From Pelomonas caseinilytica (GTDB taxonomy: Bacteria; Pseudomonadota; Gammaproteobacteria; Burkholderiales; Burkholderiaceae_C), in NCBI RefSeq assembly GCF_021353235.1, contig NZ_JAJTWT010000001.1, positions 620,001 through 684,000 on the forward strand: a DNA stretch of 64,000 nucleotides, given 5' to 3'. The notes under the pieces were generated by a model. It did not search any database and was not told the origin of the DNA. It saw nothing but the letters and a program-made list of their open reading frames with translations. Positions 26,949-35,459 of this stretch are shown one piece after another. The first letter of the stretch is position 1; the number at the start of each line of letters is the position of its first letter. The position numbers and the translations under genes were made by a program.

Positions 26949-27562
26949 GATTCGCCCTCGCCGAACTCGCGCCGGGCCGCCCAGGCCAGGGCATCGTCCA
27001 GCCGGTCGTCGCCCCAGAACATCTCCGCGCCCACGAAGAAGGTGGGCGCGCCGAAGATGCCCCGCCCCTGGGCCTGCTCGGTGTTGCGGCGCAGGGCCGC
27101 ACGCCCCTCGGGCGAGGCCGATTGCGCCAGCACGGTGGCCGCATCGGCGCCCAGGCCGCCCAGCAGGCCGGTGCACAGCGCCTCGTCGTCCATGGCGCGG
27201 TCGTGGGCGAAGTTCTCGGCCATCACGGCTTGGCAGAAGGCCGGCATCCAGGCCTCGTCCGCATGGGCCGCGGCGATGCGCATGGGCAGCGTGGCCTTGC
27301 GCGGGAAGTCGCTCGGCCGCCGGAAGGCGATGCCGTGCTTGGCGCACTGCCTTTGCATGTCGCGCCAGACGTAGGCGCCCTTGGCCTTCTGCAGCACGAA
27401 GGGCGAGGTCGACCAGCCCAGCTCGGCAAAGATGGGCCCGAGCAGGAAGGGCAGCCAGGCCACGCCCACGCCAGCGCGGGCGGCGGCCGCCTCGATGCGC
27501 ATGGAGCTCACGTAGCTGTAGTTGCTGGACATGTCGAACCAGAACTCGATGCGTCGCGTCAT
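26945..27562 (-). CDS. 2-hydroxychromene-2-carboxylate isomerase-like protein (DsbA fold)
   Basis: A 205-residue protein with FWFDMSSNYSYVSSMRIE at the N-terminus, where a serine replaces the DsbA CxxC (catalytic Ser in the kappa-class GST / HCCA isomerase group). Later motifs are GIFGAPTFFVGAEMFWGDDRLDDAL, the family C-terminal signature with cis-proline. The named reaction is glutathione-dependent isomerisation in naphthalene breakdown, but most homologues have unknown substrates. It lies between a CmcJ-like and a thioesterase gene in a three-gene operon. Confidence 0.85.
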   Translation of the reverse strand: MTRRIEFWFDMSSNYSYVSSMRIEAAAARAGVGVAWLPFLLGPIFAELGWSTSPFVLQKAKGAYVWRDMQRQCAKHGIAFRRPSDFPRKATLPMRIAAAHADEAWMPAFCQAVMAENFAHDRAMDDEALCTGLLGGLGADAATVLAQSASPEGRAALRRNTEQAQGRGIFGAPTFFVGAEMFWGDDRLDDALAWAARREFGEGES

Positions 27563-27571
27563 GGGGGCACC

Positions 27572-28429
27572 TCAGAACAGGACGAGGCAGCGGGCCTCGA
27601 TGCTGGCGCGCAGCGGCGCATCGGGCGGGACCTCGGGCAGGTCGAAGGCGGCATGCGGCGTGAAGCGCGGCACGCCGCTGACCTGCGAGTCGTACTGCTT
27701 GAAGACCAGCACCTCGTGGCGATCCATGGCGGAGAAATAGCTCCAGCGATGGGCCGGCGAGTGCAGGCACTGGTAGATCTCGCCGCTGCGCTCGGGATAG
27801 CGGATCTCGCTGGCCACGAGATCGCCGGCCTGCACCGTGGTCGCATCGCAGACGGCCAGCGGCGTGTCGAGCACGGGGCCGTTGAGGGAACGCCAGAAGT
27901 TCAGGATGCAGTAACGGCCCACCTCCGTGCCACGAGCCGCCTCGTCCGGCATCACCAGAGCCAGCCGCCTGCGCCCCGAGGCCTCGCTGTAGTCGTTGTG
28001 CACCCGGCCGTTGCCCGAAGGCGCACGACCGTCGCCCGGGCGGCCCAAGGCCAGCGCGGGTCGCCCGGGCTCGCGCCGGCGCACGAGGTGGTCGAACACC
28101 TGCGCCCGGCGCCCGCCGGTCAGCTGCAAGGCCAGGGCGACGCACTCGGCGTGGTAGACCCGCCTGACCTCCTCCTCGTCGTCGAAGCAGGCCACCCGTG
28201 AGGGCGCGTCCCACAGCTCGAAGCCCTCGCGCGCCAGCGACGGTGGCCGCAGCGCCTGGCGCGCATCGGCGATGGCAGTCTGGCGCACGTCGGCCGGCAC
28301 GCTCTCGCGCGGCACGCCGGGCGGCGGCTCGAACATGTAGTTGACGGGGCTCTCGTCGGTGGGGCTGAGGTAGCCGAGCGGGGCGTGGACCACGGCGCCG
28401 GCGTGGCCCTGGCGGTGCGGGAGGTGCAT
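27572..28429 (-). CDS. CmcJ/NvfI-family oxidoreductase
   Basis: A 285-residue protein related to CmcJ and the fungal NvfI/AsaB group, whose members are non-heme enzymes or dehydratases. The segment VHNDYSE (around residue 142) and the block RHEVLVFKQYDSQ (about 235) are the conserved family parts. The middle segment RYCILNFWRSLNGPVLDTPLAVCDATTV also fits. Function in bacteria is mostly unknown. It is the first gene of an operon with an HCCA-isomerase-like gene (9-bp gap) and a thioesterase. ATG 28429 was preferred to 28495. Confidence 0.75.
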   Translation of the reverse strand: MHLPHRQGHAGAVVHAPLGYLSPTDESPVNYMFEPPPGVPRESVPADVRQTAIADARQALRPPSLAREGFELWDAPSRVACFDDEEEVRRVYHAECVALALQLTGGRRAQVFDHLVRRREPGRPALALGRPGDGRAPSGNGRVHNDYSEASGRRRLALVMPDEAARGTEVGRYCILNFWRSLNGPVLDTPLAVCDATTVQAGDLVASEIRYPERSGEIYQCLHSPAHRWSYFSAMDRHEVLVFKQYDSQVSGVPRFTPHAAFDLPEVPPDAPLRASIEARCLVLF

Positions 28430-28520
28430 GGTGGCGGCCTCGGAGTTGCGAGGCCGCCAGTGGAGCCCAGGTTCGCGGCATCGCGACGCGAACAATTTTC
28501 ATGTCCGCGGCGGGCGTGGA

Positions 28521-29996
28521 CTACAGTGACTCGAGGAGGCTCCTATGCTGCTCGTCTGTCCCCACTGCGGCACCCGCAACCGGGTGCCTGACCAACGCCT
28601 CGGCGACGACCCCGTCTGCGGGCGCTGCGGCCAGCCGGTCGCGCCGCGCAAGCCGGTGGCCCTCGGCGATGCCGACCTGGCTGCCTATCTGCAGGGCACC
28701 GAAGCGCCCGTCCTGGTCGACTTCTGGGCCACCTGGTGCGGCCCCTGCCGCTCCTACGCGCCGCACTTCGAGCAGTTGGCCGCCGCGCGTCCCGAGCTGC
28801 GCTTCGTCAAGGTCGACAGCGACGCCGCGCCCCGCTCCAGCGCCAGCCTGAACATCCGCAGCATCCCGACGACGCTGCTTTTCGTCGGTGGCCGCGAGCT
28901 GGCCCGGCAGAGCGGCGCGATGACGGCGGCCCAGCTCCAGGCCTGGGTGGACCAGGCCCTGCGCTAGTCCACCCAGCAGGTGGCGGCGGAAGAAGTCCAC
29001 CGTCGGCACGACCCACCGCGGCGTGGCGGCGGCACGGTCGAAGCCCGGCGGGTCGCAGATCAGGGCGCATTCGAGCGAGCCGAGCTGGCTGGGCGGCGGC
29101 GCGGGCGCCAGCAGGGCGCCGTGGCCGCCCTCCGGCAGGTCGGCCAGGTGCTCGCAGGAGGCACAGGCGGCCAGCACCACGTCGCTGTGGAATCGCGCTG
29201 GCAGCCAGCGGTCGCGCCCCACGGTGACCAGACCCAGAGGCACCCGTGGCCGCGCCAGGCTGCCGGGGTCGAAGTCGGCCGCCAGCGGCACGCCGGCCAC
29301 CACGGCCGCGAGGCGGGGGTCGACGTGGCTGCGCGGCGCCGCGTCGGCGAAGCGGGCGTTGAGCACGCGCTGCGCCAGCCAGAGCTTGAAGCCGTCCAGC
29401 CAGCCGCCGGTCAGGCGCGTGGCCAGGCCCACGCAGGCGGCGAAGTCCTCGGCCAGATGCTGCTCGCAGTGGGCGCGGAAGCGTTCGGGCGACCAGACGC
29501 CGCCGGCCAGGCTCAGCATCGTGTGTCCGCCGGCCGACATGCCGAAGCCGCCGACGCGGTCCAGCGCCAGTCCGGCGAAGCGCGGGTCCGCCGCCACACG
29601 GTCGATGGCGCGGCTGACCTCGGCCGGCCGCAGCGTCCAGCTGTCGGGCCCCGGGTGGCCGGGGTCGCGCCAGTTGTCGCCCCGGTGCAGCGGCAGGGCG
29701 ACCACGAAGCCGGCCTCCACCAGGGCCGCGGCCAGGGTGGTGTGCACCCAAGGGCCGCCTCCCGAGCCATGGGAGATGACGACCAGCCGCCCATTGCCGG
29801 GCGCCGGCGGCGCGCCGGCGGCCAGGTTCAGCTGCAGGTCACCGCGGGTTTCGGGGCGGCCGGCCGCGGCGGTGGGATAGAACAGGGTGATGGCTTCGCT
29901 GGCGTCGTCGCCGGGCAAGGTGAGGCTGCCGAGCGTGGGCGCGGCCTGGGCGGCCAGGCTCAGCAGGAGGCCGGCGAGCAGGGAGGAGGCGTGCAT
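28521..29996 (-). CDS. Secreted alpha/beta hydrolase (PlaA/acetylhydrolase-like), possibly with an abnormal antisense tail
   Basis: A signal peptide (MHASSLLAGLLLSLAAQA) leads into an alpha/beta-hydrolase domain: VVISHGSGGGPWVHTTLA (oxyanion region), GGFGMSAGGHTMLSLAGG with the GxSxG nucleophile, and a catalytic histidine likely in LPEGGHGALLAP. The domain appears complete by VDFFRRHLL, near 28970. The frame however stays open for another ~150 codons antisense through trxC to TAG at 28521-28523. The functional stop may have been lost or a frameshift may exist near 28965 (a TAG lies in another frame at 28966-28968). The tail has no recognisable motif. Confidence 0.6.
   Translation of the reverse strand: MHASSLLAGLLLSLAAQAAPTLGSLTLPGDDASEAITLFYPTAAAGRPETRGDLQLNLAAGAPPAPGNGRLVVISHGSGGGPWVHTTLAAALVEAGFVVALPLHRGDNWRDPGHPGPDSWTLRPAEVSRAIDRVAADPRFAGLALDRVGGFGMSAGGHTMLSLAGGVWSPERFRAHCEQHLAEDFAACVGLATRLTGGWLDGFKLWLAQRVLNARFADAAPRSHVDPRLAAVVAGVPLAADFDPGSLARPRVPLGLVTVGRDRWLPARFHSDVVLAACASCEHLADLPEGGHGALLAPAPPPSQLGSLECALICDPPGFDRAAATPRWVVPTVDFFRRHLLGGLAQGLVHPGLELGRRHRAALPGQLAATDEKQRRRDAADVQAGAGAGRGVAVDLDEAQLGTRGGQLLEVRRVGAAGAAPGGPEVDQDGRFGALQIGSQVGIAEGHRLARRDRLAAAPADGVVAEALVRHPVAGAAVGTDEQHRSLLESL
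28545..28967 (+). CDS. trxC: Thioredoxin TrxC (zinc-containing thioredoxin 2)
   Basis: A 140-residue thioredoxin 2. Four N-terminal cysteines (C5, C8, C25, C28 in CPHC and CGRC) bind zinc, and the redox site WCGPC is at 64-68; the cis-proline is in SIPTTLLFV. TrxC reduces disulfides in the cytoplasm and in E. coli is induced by OxyR, but I see no clear OxyR site here. It is divergent from the CmcJ operon by 115 bp. The opposite strand carries a long open frame (the hydrolase tail), which is judged non-functional in this region. Confidence 0.93.
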   Translation: MLLVCPHCGTRNRVPDQRLGDDPVCGRCGQPVAPRKPVALGDADLAAYLQGTEAPVLVDFWATWCGPCRSYAPHFEQLAAARPELRFVKVDSDAAPRSSASLNIRSIPTTLLFVGGRELARQSGAMTAAQLQAWVDQALR

Positions 29997-30090
29997 GACG
30001 ATGAAGCGGAGTTGAAACGGCCGCAGCCTCGCCGCCCCGCCGCGCGCCGTCTGGCCGAAACCTGCGGCTTGCAGCTTTCGGCGCGATGTT

Positions 30091-31164
30091 TCAGGAATCG
30101 GCCAGCGAGGCGCGCTGCCTGAACTCGGTCGGCGTCAGGCCGGTCTCGGCCTTGAAGGCCCGGTTGAAGGGGCCGATCGAGCCGAAGCCGACGTCCAGGG
30201 CGATGCTGAGCACGGGCAGGGCGCGCTCGGCCGGGTCGGCGAGCCGCCGCCTGGCCTCGGCCAGCCGCAGGCCGTTCACGTAGGCGTTGAAGTTGCGATG
30301 GCCCAGGCCCCGGTTGATGACCCGGCGCAGCCGGTACTCGGGTGCGCCCAGTTGCGCCGCCAGGCCAGCCAGGGTCAGGCCCTCCTGCGCATAGCCGCGG
30401 CCCTCGCCCATGTGCCGGGCCAGGGCGTCGGCGAGGGCCCGATCCGACGCGTCCTCGACCGGTGCCGGCGGCGGCGCAGGCATGTCGGGCGCCGGAAGCG
30501 GCGGCGCTGCGGCCTCGTCCTCCCACAGGCCCTGGGCGCGCGGCGCCAGCAGCCGTCCGGCGATCAGCACCGTCAGCACCAGCAGCATGGCCACGTCGCC
30601 CAGCGCGGCGCCGCTGCCCAGGCTGCCGTCGGGCGAGCGGATGCGCAGGGCCACCATGACCAGGGCGTAGGCCGCACCGCCGCCCACCACCACGCCACGC
30701 CAGCGGCGGCGCTTTTCCACCAGGTCCACCCGCCACGGCCCCACCACCGCCGCCAGGCCGAGCAGCGCGAACACGATGGGCACCGCCCGCATCAGCACAT
30801 AGCCCGGCCGCCACGGCGACCAGAGGCAGATCGACGCCCCCAACAGCACCACCCCCGCCCAGACCAGGCCGTGCCAGGCGCGCAGCCTGAAGCCGTCCTC
30901 GAAGACGGCGCGGGCGAACAGCCAGAACAGGGGGGCCGCGCCCAGCGACACGCCGATGCCCGGCGACTGGACGGCACAGCTCACCTCGTGCTCGACCCAG
31001 GGCGAAGCCGCCATCGCCTGCACGATGAGCGACACCGCCAGCGCGATGCCGACGCGAACCAGGTCGGCATGCCGCGGGTGGCGCCACTGCCGCAGCAGCA
31101 CGGCCACCACCAGCACCAGCAGCGCCACCAGGGCGCCGCGCAGCGCCGCGTCAATGAGCGCCAT
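30091..31164 (-). CDS. Membrane-anchored AraC-family transcriptional regulator
   Basis: A 357-residue protein. The N-terminal ~190 residues contain six to seven hydrophobic segments (starting ALRGALVALLVLVVAVLL), a proline-rich linker (PLPAPDMPAPPPAPVED) follows, and the C-terminal 100 residues form an AraC HTH domain (GLTLAGLAAQLGAPEYRLRRVINRGLGHRNFNAYVNGLRLAEARR, VLSIALDVGFGSIGPFNRAFKAETGLTPTEFR). This architecture occurs in many proteobacteria and suggests sensing at the membrane. It overlaps the ZIP transporter gene stop by 14 bp, so it could regulate or be co-transcribed with it. Confidence 0.88.
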   Translation of the reverse strand: MALIDAALRGALVALLVLVVAVLLRQWRHPRHADLVRVGIALAVSLIVQAMAASPWVEHEVSCAVQSPGIGVSLGAAPLFWLFARAVFEDGFRLRAWHGLVWAGVVLLGASICLWSPWRPGYVLMRAVPIVFALLGLAAVVGPWRVDLVEKRRRWRGVVVGGGAAYALVMVALRIRSPDGSLGSGAALGDVAMLLVLTVLIAGRLLAPRAQGLWEDEAAAPPLPAPDMPAPPPAPVEDASDRALADALARHMGEGRGYAQEGLTLAGLAAQLGAPEYRLRRVINRGLGHRNFNAYVNGLRLAEARRRLADPAERALPVLSIALDVGFGSIGPFNRAFKAETGLTPTEFRQRASLADS

Positions 31165-31933
31165 GCAGCAGGCGCGACACCCCGAAGGCCACGCCCAGGC
31201 CGACGCCCAGCCACAGCACCTGGGCCAGAGTCTCGCGCCAGGCCAGGCGCTGCTGCAGCTGCGGCAACAGGTCGGCCACCGAGATGTAGATGAAGCTGCT
31301 GGACGCCAGCACCAGCAGGTAAGGCAGGACGCCGTCGAAACTGCCGATCAGGAAGTAGCCCACCACTCCGCCGGCCACGGCCGACATGCCCGAGAGGGCG
31401 TTGAACAGCAGCGCCTTGGCGCGGCTGAAGCCGGCGTTGAGCAGCACGATGTAGTCGCCCACCTCCTGCGGGATTTCGTGCGCCACGATGGCCACGGCGG
31501 TCGCCAGCCCCAGCCTCGCATCGGCCAGGAAGGCCGCGGCGATGATGGCGCCGTCGCAGAAGTTGTGGATGCTGTCCCCCACCAGCACCGTCAGCCCGCC
31601 GCGGCCGGCCTGCTCGGCATCGAAGTGGTGGTGATGGTGATGGCCGTCGCCCTCGTGGTGGTGGACGTGCCGGTACAGCTCCACCTTCTCCAGCAGCCAG
31701 AAGAAGAGCAGCCCGCCCAGCAGCATGGCGAAGAGGGTTTGCGGCTGCGCGGTGCGGCTCTCGAAGGCTTCGGGCAGCACGTTGAGCAGCGAGGTGCCGA
31801 GAAGGATGCCGGCCGACAGGCTGACCAGGCTCTTCACGAGCCGGGCCAGCACGGCCACGGTGAGGCTGGCCGCCACGAGCACGGAGAGCAGCCCGCCCGC
31901 GAAGGTCGCGAGCACGATGTACAGGAGAGTCAT
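31151..31933 (-). CDS. ZIP-family metal transporter
   Basis: A 260-residue protein with about eight hydrophobic segments. A histidine-rich cytoplasmic loop (HVHHHEGDGHHHHHH near residues 88-104) and the TM4/TM5 metal-site motifs HNFCDGAIIAAAF and HEIPQEVGDY mark it as a ZIP transporter, probably for zinc and perhaps iron or manganese. ZIP proteins move divalent metals into the cytoplasm. It is upstream of the AraC-type regulator on the same strand (14-bp overlap). No Zur or Fur box was identified. Confidence 0.92.
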   Translation of the reverse strand: MTLLYIVLATFAGGLLSVLVAASLTVAVLARLVKSLVSLSAGILLGTSLLNVLPEAFESRTAQPQTLFAMLLGGLLFFWLLEKVELYRHVHHHEGDGHHHHHHFDAEQAGRGGLTVLVGDSIHNFCDGAIIAAAFLADARLGLATAVAIVAHEIPQEVGDYIVLLNAGFSRAKALLFNALSGMSAVAGGVVGYFLIGSFDGVLPYLLVLASSSFIYISVADLLPQLQQRLAWRETLAQVLWLGVGLGVAFGVSRLLHGAH

Positions 31934-32002
31934 CCCCGGATTGTCCAGGAAGGCGCCGAGCCGGCAGCCGGGGCCGCCGGCGGCGTGCGCGGCGTGGTGA
32001 GG

Positions 32003-32866
32003 TCAGGCCACGCCGTTCTTCTTGAACCAGGACAGGCAGCGGCCCCAGGCGTCTTCGGCCGCGGCGGGGCGGTAGCTGGGCCGGTAGTCGGCGAAGAAGG
32101 CGTGCGGCGTGTCGGGGTAGACGACGAATTCGCAGGCGGCGTTGCCTGAGGACTTGAGGGCCGCCTCGAGCTGGGTCAGGGTGTCGACGGGGATGCCGCC
32201 GTCGGCCGCGCCGTACAGGCCCAGCACCGGCGCGTGGATGCTGGCGGCGAGCTCGATGACGGTCTTGTCGCCGGGGTGGTAGGCGCGCGCCACCGGCCCG
32301 TACCAGGCCACCGCCGCCTTCACCGCGGCGCTGTGCGCGGTGTAGAGCCAGGTCGTGCGCCCGCCCCAGCAGAAGCCCGTGACGCCCAGCCGCGAGGTGT
32401 CGCCGCCATGGGCCGCGGCCCAGGCGACGGTGGCATCGAGGTCGCCGTTGACCTGGCCGTCGGTGGCCTTGCTGACCACTTCGCTGATGAGCTTGGGGAT
32501 GTCGGTGTAGGCGCTGGCATTGCCGTGGCGCGCGAAGAGGTCGGGCGCCACGGCGAGATAGCCCTGCTTGGCCAGGCGCCGGCACACGTCGGCGATGTGC
32601 TCGTGCACGCCGAAGATCTCGCAGGCCACCAGCACCACCGGCGGCCTCGTCTTGCCCGCCGGCATCGCGCGATAGGCCGGCATGGCGAAGTCGCCCACTG
32701 GAATGGTCACCGGGCCGGCCTCCAGGCCCTTGGCATCGGTGGCGATGGCCTGGGCCGTCACGGGCAGCACCGCGGCTGCGAAGCCGCTGCCCACCGCCGT
32801 CTGCACGAAGCCACGGCGGCTGAAGTCGCGGCCGGGGGCCAGGCTGTCGATCTCGTCCTTCAACAT
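32003..32866 (-). CDS. Dienelactone hydrolase family protein with Tat-type signal
   Basis: A 287-residue protein. The N-terminus has SRRGFVQTAVGSGFAAAVLPVTAQA, a twin-arginine-type signal, suggesting export in folded form. The hydrolase shows EIFGVHEHI, the nucleophile elbow GFCWGGR with cysteine in place of the usual serine, and TPHAFF with the histidine. Dienelactone hydrolase opens lactones in chloroaromatic breakdown, but the closely similar YsgA-type proteins have unknown substrates. ATG 32866 is preferred because the longer frame lies antisense to the exopolyphosphatase gene. Confidence 0.88.
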   Translation of the reverse strand: MLKDEIDSLAPGRDFSRRGFVQTAVGSGFAAAVLPVTAQAIATDAKGLEAGPVTIPVGDFAMPAYRAMPAGKTRPPVVLVACEIFGVHEHIADVCRRLAKQGYLAVAPDLFARHGNASAYTDIPKLISEVVSKATDGQVNGDLDATVAWAAAHGGDTSRLGVTGFCWGGRTTWLYTAHSAAVKAAVAWYGPVARAYHPGDKTVIELAASIHAPVLGLYGAADGGIPVDTLTQLEAALKSSGNAACEFVVYPDTPHAFFADYRPSYRPAAAEDAWGRCLSWFKKNGVA

Positions 32867-32941
32867 GGGCACTCCTTGTGCGTGGCAGGGGACCACGCGG
32901 TTACGAAAGGGCGTCAAATTTTGCCCCGACAATGCCGGCCC

Positions 32942-34435
32942 ATGACGACGCGCCGCGACCCCAGCAGCCAGATCTGGGCCTCCATCGACATCGGCTCCAA
33001 CAGCTTCAGGCTCGAACTGGCCCGCCTCGCCGGCGACCGCTACCAGCGCATCAGCTACACCAAGGAGAGCGTGCGCCTGGGTGCCGGCCTCGATGCCCAG
33101 GGCATGCTGACCGAGGCCGCCATGCAGCGCGGGCTGGCCTGCCTCAAGGGCTTCGGCGAGCAGCTCGCCGGCCTGCCGCGCGAACGCATCCGTGCCGTGG
33201 CGACGCAGACCCTGCGCGAGGCGCGCAACCGCAACGCCTTCCTGGCGCGCGCCGAGGCGGTGCTCGGCCACCCCGTCGAAGTCATCTCGGGCCGCGAGGA
33301 AGCCCGGCTCATCTACGCCGGCGTGGCGCGTCTGCAGCCCTCCGACAAGCCGCGGCTGGTCATCGACATCGGCGGGCGCTCCACCGAGATGATCCTCGGC
33401 AAGGGCCGCAAGCCGATGCTGGCGGAGTCCTTCGGCGTCGGCAGCGTCGGGCTGTCGCTGCGCTTCTTCGCCGACGGCCGCTACACCGCCGAGGCCTTCC
33501 GCGCGGCCCAGGTCGCCGCCGGCGCCGAACTCGAAGAAGCCTTGACCCTCTTCCGCCCCGAGCTGTGGCAGGAGGCCCTGGGCTCGTCGGGCACGGTGGG
33601 CGCGGTGTCGCAGATCCTCGCCGCCAGCGGCGAGACCGACGGCCGCATCACGCCGGACGCGCTGCGCTGGTGCATCGCCCGCTGCCTGGAGGCCGGATCG
33701 CAGGACAAGCTGATGCTGCCCGGCCTGAAGGAGGACCGCCGCCCCGTCGTCGCGGGCGGCCTGTGCATCCTCTACACGCTGCTGACCCAGTTCGGCATCG
33801 CCGAATTGCTGCCCACCAAGGGCGCGCTGCGCCAGGGCGTGATCTTCGACCTGGCCGAACGCCTGCGGCCCAGCGGCCCGCGCGACCCGCGGGCCGGCTC
33901 GGTGGCCGAACTGCAGCGGCGCTTCGGCGTCGACACGGCCCAGGCCGAGCGCGTGGCCGCGCAGGCCGAGCGGCTGTACCGGCAGCTCGGCGCCAGGCCG
34001 TCGCCCGAGCTGCTGCGCGAGCTGCGCTGGGCCGCAGCGCTGCACGAGATGGGCATGCTGGTGTCCCACCACGACCACCACCGCCACAGCGCCTACCTGA
34101 TCGCCCACGTGGACGCCCCGGGCTTCTCGACCAACCAGCTGCAGCGCCTGGGCACCCTGGCCCTCGGCCAGCGAGGCGGCCTGCGCAAGGTGGAGTCCCA
34201 GCTGGCCGACCCCAGCCTGCTCGACCAGCTCCTCGCCCTGCGCCTGGCGGTGATCCTGTGCCATGCGCGCACGCCCTCCGTCGAGCGCGGCCCGGACCTC
34301 GTCCGCCACGGCAGGCGGCTGACCCTGCGCTGCCCCGCGAACTGGGGCGCCACCCAGGCCCGCACCCGCTTCCTGCTCAGGGAAGAGGCCGAAGCCTGGG
34401 GCCGGACCGGCCTGCTGGAACTCGCCGTCGCCTGA
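32942..34435 (+). CDS. ppx: Exopolyphosphatase / Ppx-GppA family phosphatase
   Basis: A 497-residue ASKHA-fold enzyme. Phosphate-binding loop 1 is SIDIGSNSFRLELARL and loop 2 VIDIGGRSTEMILG; the family usually has DIGGGSTE, so a glycine is replaced by arginine here. The catalytic Glu region REEARLIYAGV is intact. A C-terminal HD-type half (LHEMGMLVSHHDHHRHSAYLI) follows. It hydrolyses polyphosphate ends or pppGpp. It is divergent from the dienelactone hydrolase gene by 75 bp and about 1.5 kb from sixA and ppk1. Confidence 0.9.
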   Translation: MTTRRDPSSQIWASIDIGSNSFRLELARLAGDRYQRISYTKESVRLGAGLDAQGMLTEAAMQRGLACLKGFGEQLAGLPRERIRAVATQTLREARNRNAFLARAEAVLGHPVEVISGREEARLIYAGVARLQPSDKPRLVIDIGGRSTEMILGKGRKPMLAESFGVGSVGLSLRFFADGRYTAEAFRAAQVAAGAELEEALTLFRPELWQEALGSSGTVGAVSQILAASGETDGRITPDALRWCIARCLEAGSQDKLMLPGLKEDRRPVVAGGLCILYTLLTQFGIAELLPTKGALRQGVIFDLAERLRPSGPRDPRAGSVAELQRRFGVDTAQAERVAAQAERLYRQLGARPSPELLRELRWAAALHEMGMLVSHHDHHRHSAYLIAHVDAPGFSTNQLQRLGTLALGQRGGLRKVESQLADPSLLDQLLALRLAVILCHARTPSVERGPDLVRHGRRLTLRCPANWGATQARTRFLLREEAEAWGRTGLLELAVA

Positions 34436-34469
34436 GCCGCGTCCTCGACCGCAAGCTCGGCCGGCGAGG

Positions 34470-34727
34470 CTAGCCGCGCGAGTCGGTCAGCTTGAGCGGC
34501 GCGTTCGCATACCGCTGACACAGGCACAGGCCCTTGCACTTGTCGCGGCGCTTGGCCTCGGGCACCTGGTAGCGCCAGGGCACGCCGAATTCGTTGGCGC
34601 ATTCGTCCTGCTCGCGGCAGCGCACATAGGCCTGGGCCAGCCAGAACGCCGCATGGGTTGGGCGCTCGGCGGGCGGTGAGTCGGAGGCGGCGGCCGAGCG
34701 GCGGGAGCGGGCGGGTTCGGATGTCAA
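34470..34727 (-). CDS. Small cysteine-rich hypothetical protein (TTG start)
   Basis: An 85-residue protein starting TTG at 34727, with a GGAGA ribosome site at 34734-34738 spaced 6 bases. The start codon overlaps the stop of the next upstream gene (TTGA). The second half contains cysteines in VRCREQDECANEFG and KRRDKCKGLCLCQRY, a C-x5-C ... C-x3-C-x-C pattern, with a tryptophan-rich FGVPWRYQVP between. No signal peptide is evident. I do not recognise the family; a zinc-binding or disulfide-bonded fold is possible. Confidence 0.55.
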   Translation of the reverse strand: MTSEPARSRRSAAASDSPPAERPTHAAFWLAQAYVRCREQDECANEFGVPWRYQVPEAKRRDKCKGLCLCQRYANAPLKLTDSRG

Positions 34728-35290
34728 GATGGATCTCCGGATCGAGGGTGGGGAGGTGGCCGCTGGGCCGTTCGGGCCGGGCCATGCTCGGATTCGGGTG
34801 CGGGGCCGGACACCGGCGGCGCGGGCTCCGCCGGCCAGGCCAGCAGCCGGCTTTCGGCCTCGCGCTCGCGGGCGAGCAGCTCGAGCAGGTCCTGCCGGCG
34901 CTGCGCCACCTGGCTGGCGCTGGCCAGGCCGCGTTGGAGCAGCGCTTCGTCGCGCTCCAGGCCATTGCGGGCGAGTTGCACGCGCAGCTGCAGCAAGTCG
35001 AGCTCGGCCATCAGCGCCGGCCGCGACCTGGCCTGGAAAGCGCTGCCGGCAGCGGACGGCTGCGTCGATGGACTCCCGCACGCACCGGCCGCCAGCGGGC
35101 CGATCAGCCCCGCGCCGAACAAGGCCTGCGCAATGGCCAGGCCCACGGCCGAACCGGCCACCAGCAGCACCGCCGTCGTGCCGGTCAGGCAGCCGCCGGC
35201 CTCCGCCTCCGGAACGGAGACGGATGGCGCCGGTCCGGCGTCACGGGGGTCAGGGAGGGTCGCAGGGGAAGGCAGGGGCGCGCGCGGCAT
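34724..35290 (-). CDS. Hypothetical protein with one hydrophobic region and a coiled coil
   Basis: A 188-residue protein. Residues about 35-70 are hydrophobic (TAVLLVAGSAVGLAIAQALFGAGLIGPLAAGA); residues 90-145 are helical and charged with heptad-like leucines (LMAELDLLQLRVQLARN, EALLQRGLASASQVAQRRQDLLELLARE). The coiled-coil segment resembles the alpha-hairpin of HlyD-type membrane-fusion proteins, but no lipoyl or barrel domain is present. Its stop overlaps the TTG start of the small cysteine-rich gene. No family is recognised. Confidence 0.5.
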   Translation of the reverse strand: MPRAPLPSPATLPDPRDAGPAPSVSVPEAEAGGCLTGTTAVLLVAGSAVGLAIAQALFGAGLIGPLAAGACGSPSTQPSAAGSAFQARSRPALMAELDLLQLRVQLARNGLERDEALLQRGLASASQVAQRRQDLLELLAREREAESRLLAWPAEPAPPVSGPAPESEHGPARTAQRPPPHPRSGDPS

Positions 35291-35459
35291 GCAACGGTCG
35301 GGTCAGGCCCACGGTCCGCAGCGCCTGCCGGGCCGATCACGCCTTCCCACGTGCCAGTCGTTATGCGCCGAACGCTATCGGCGCGCCACCGTCATGCCAG
35401 GAGCTTGACCACGAAACGCCTTGGCCGGGAACGACCGGCCCTCCAACGGCCATGAACGC

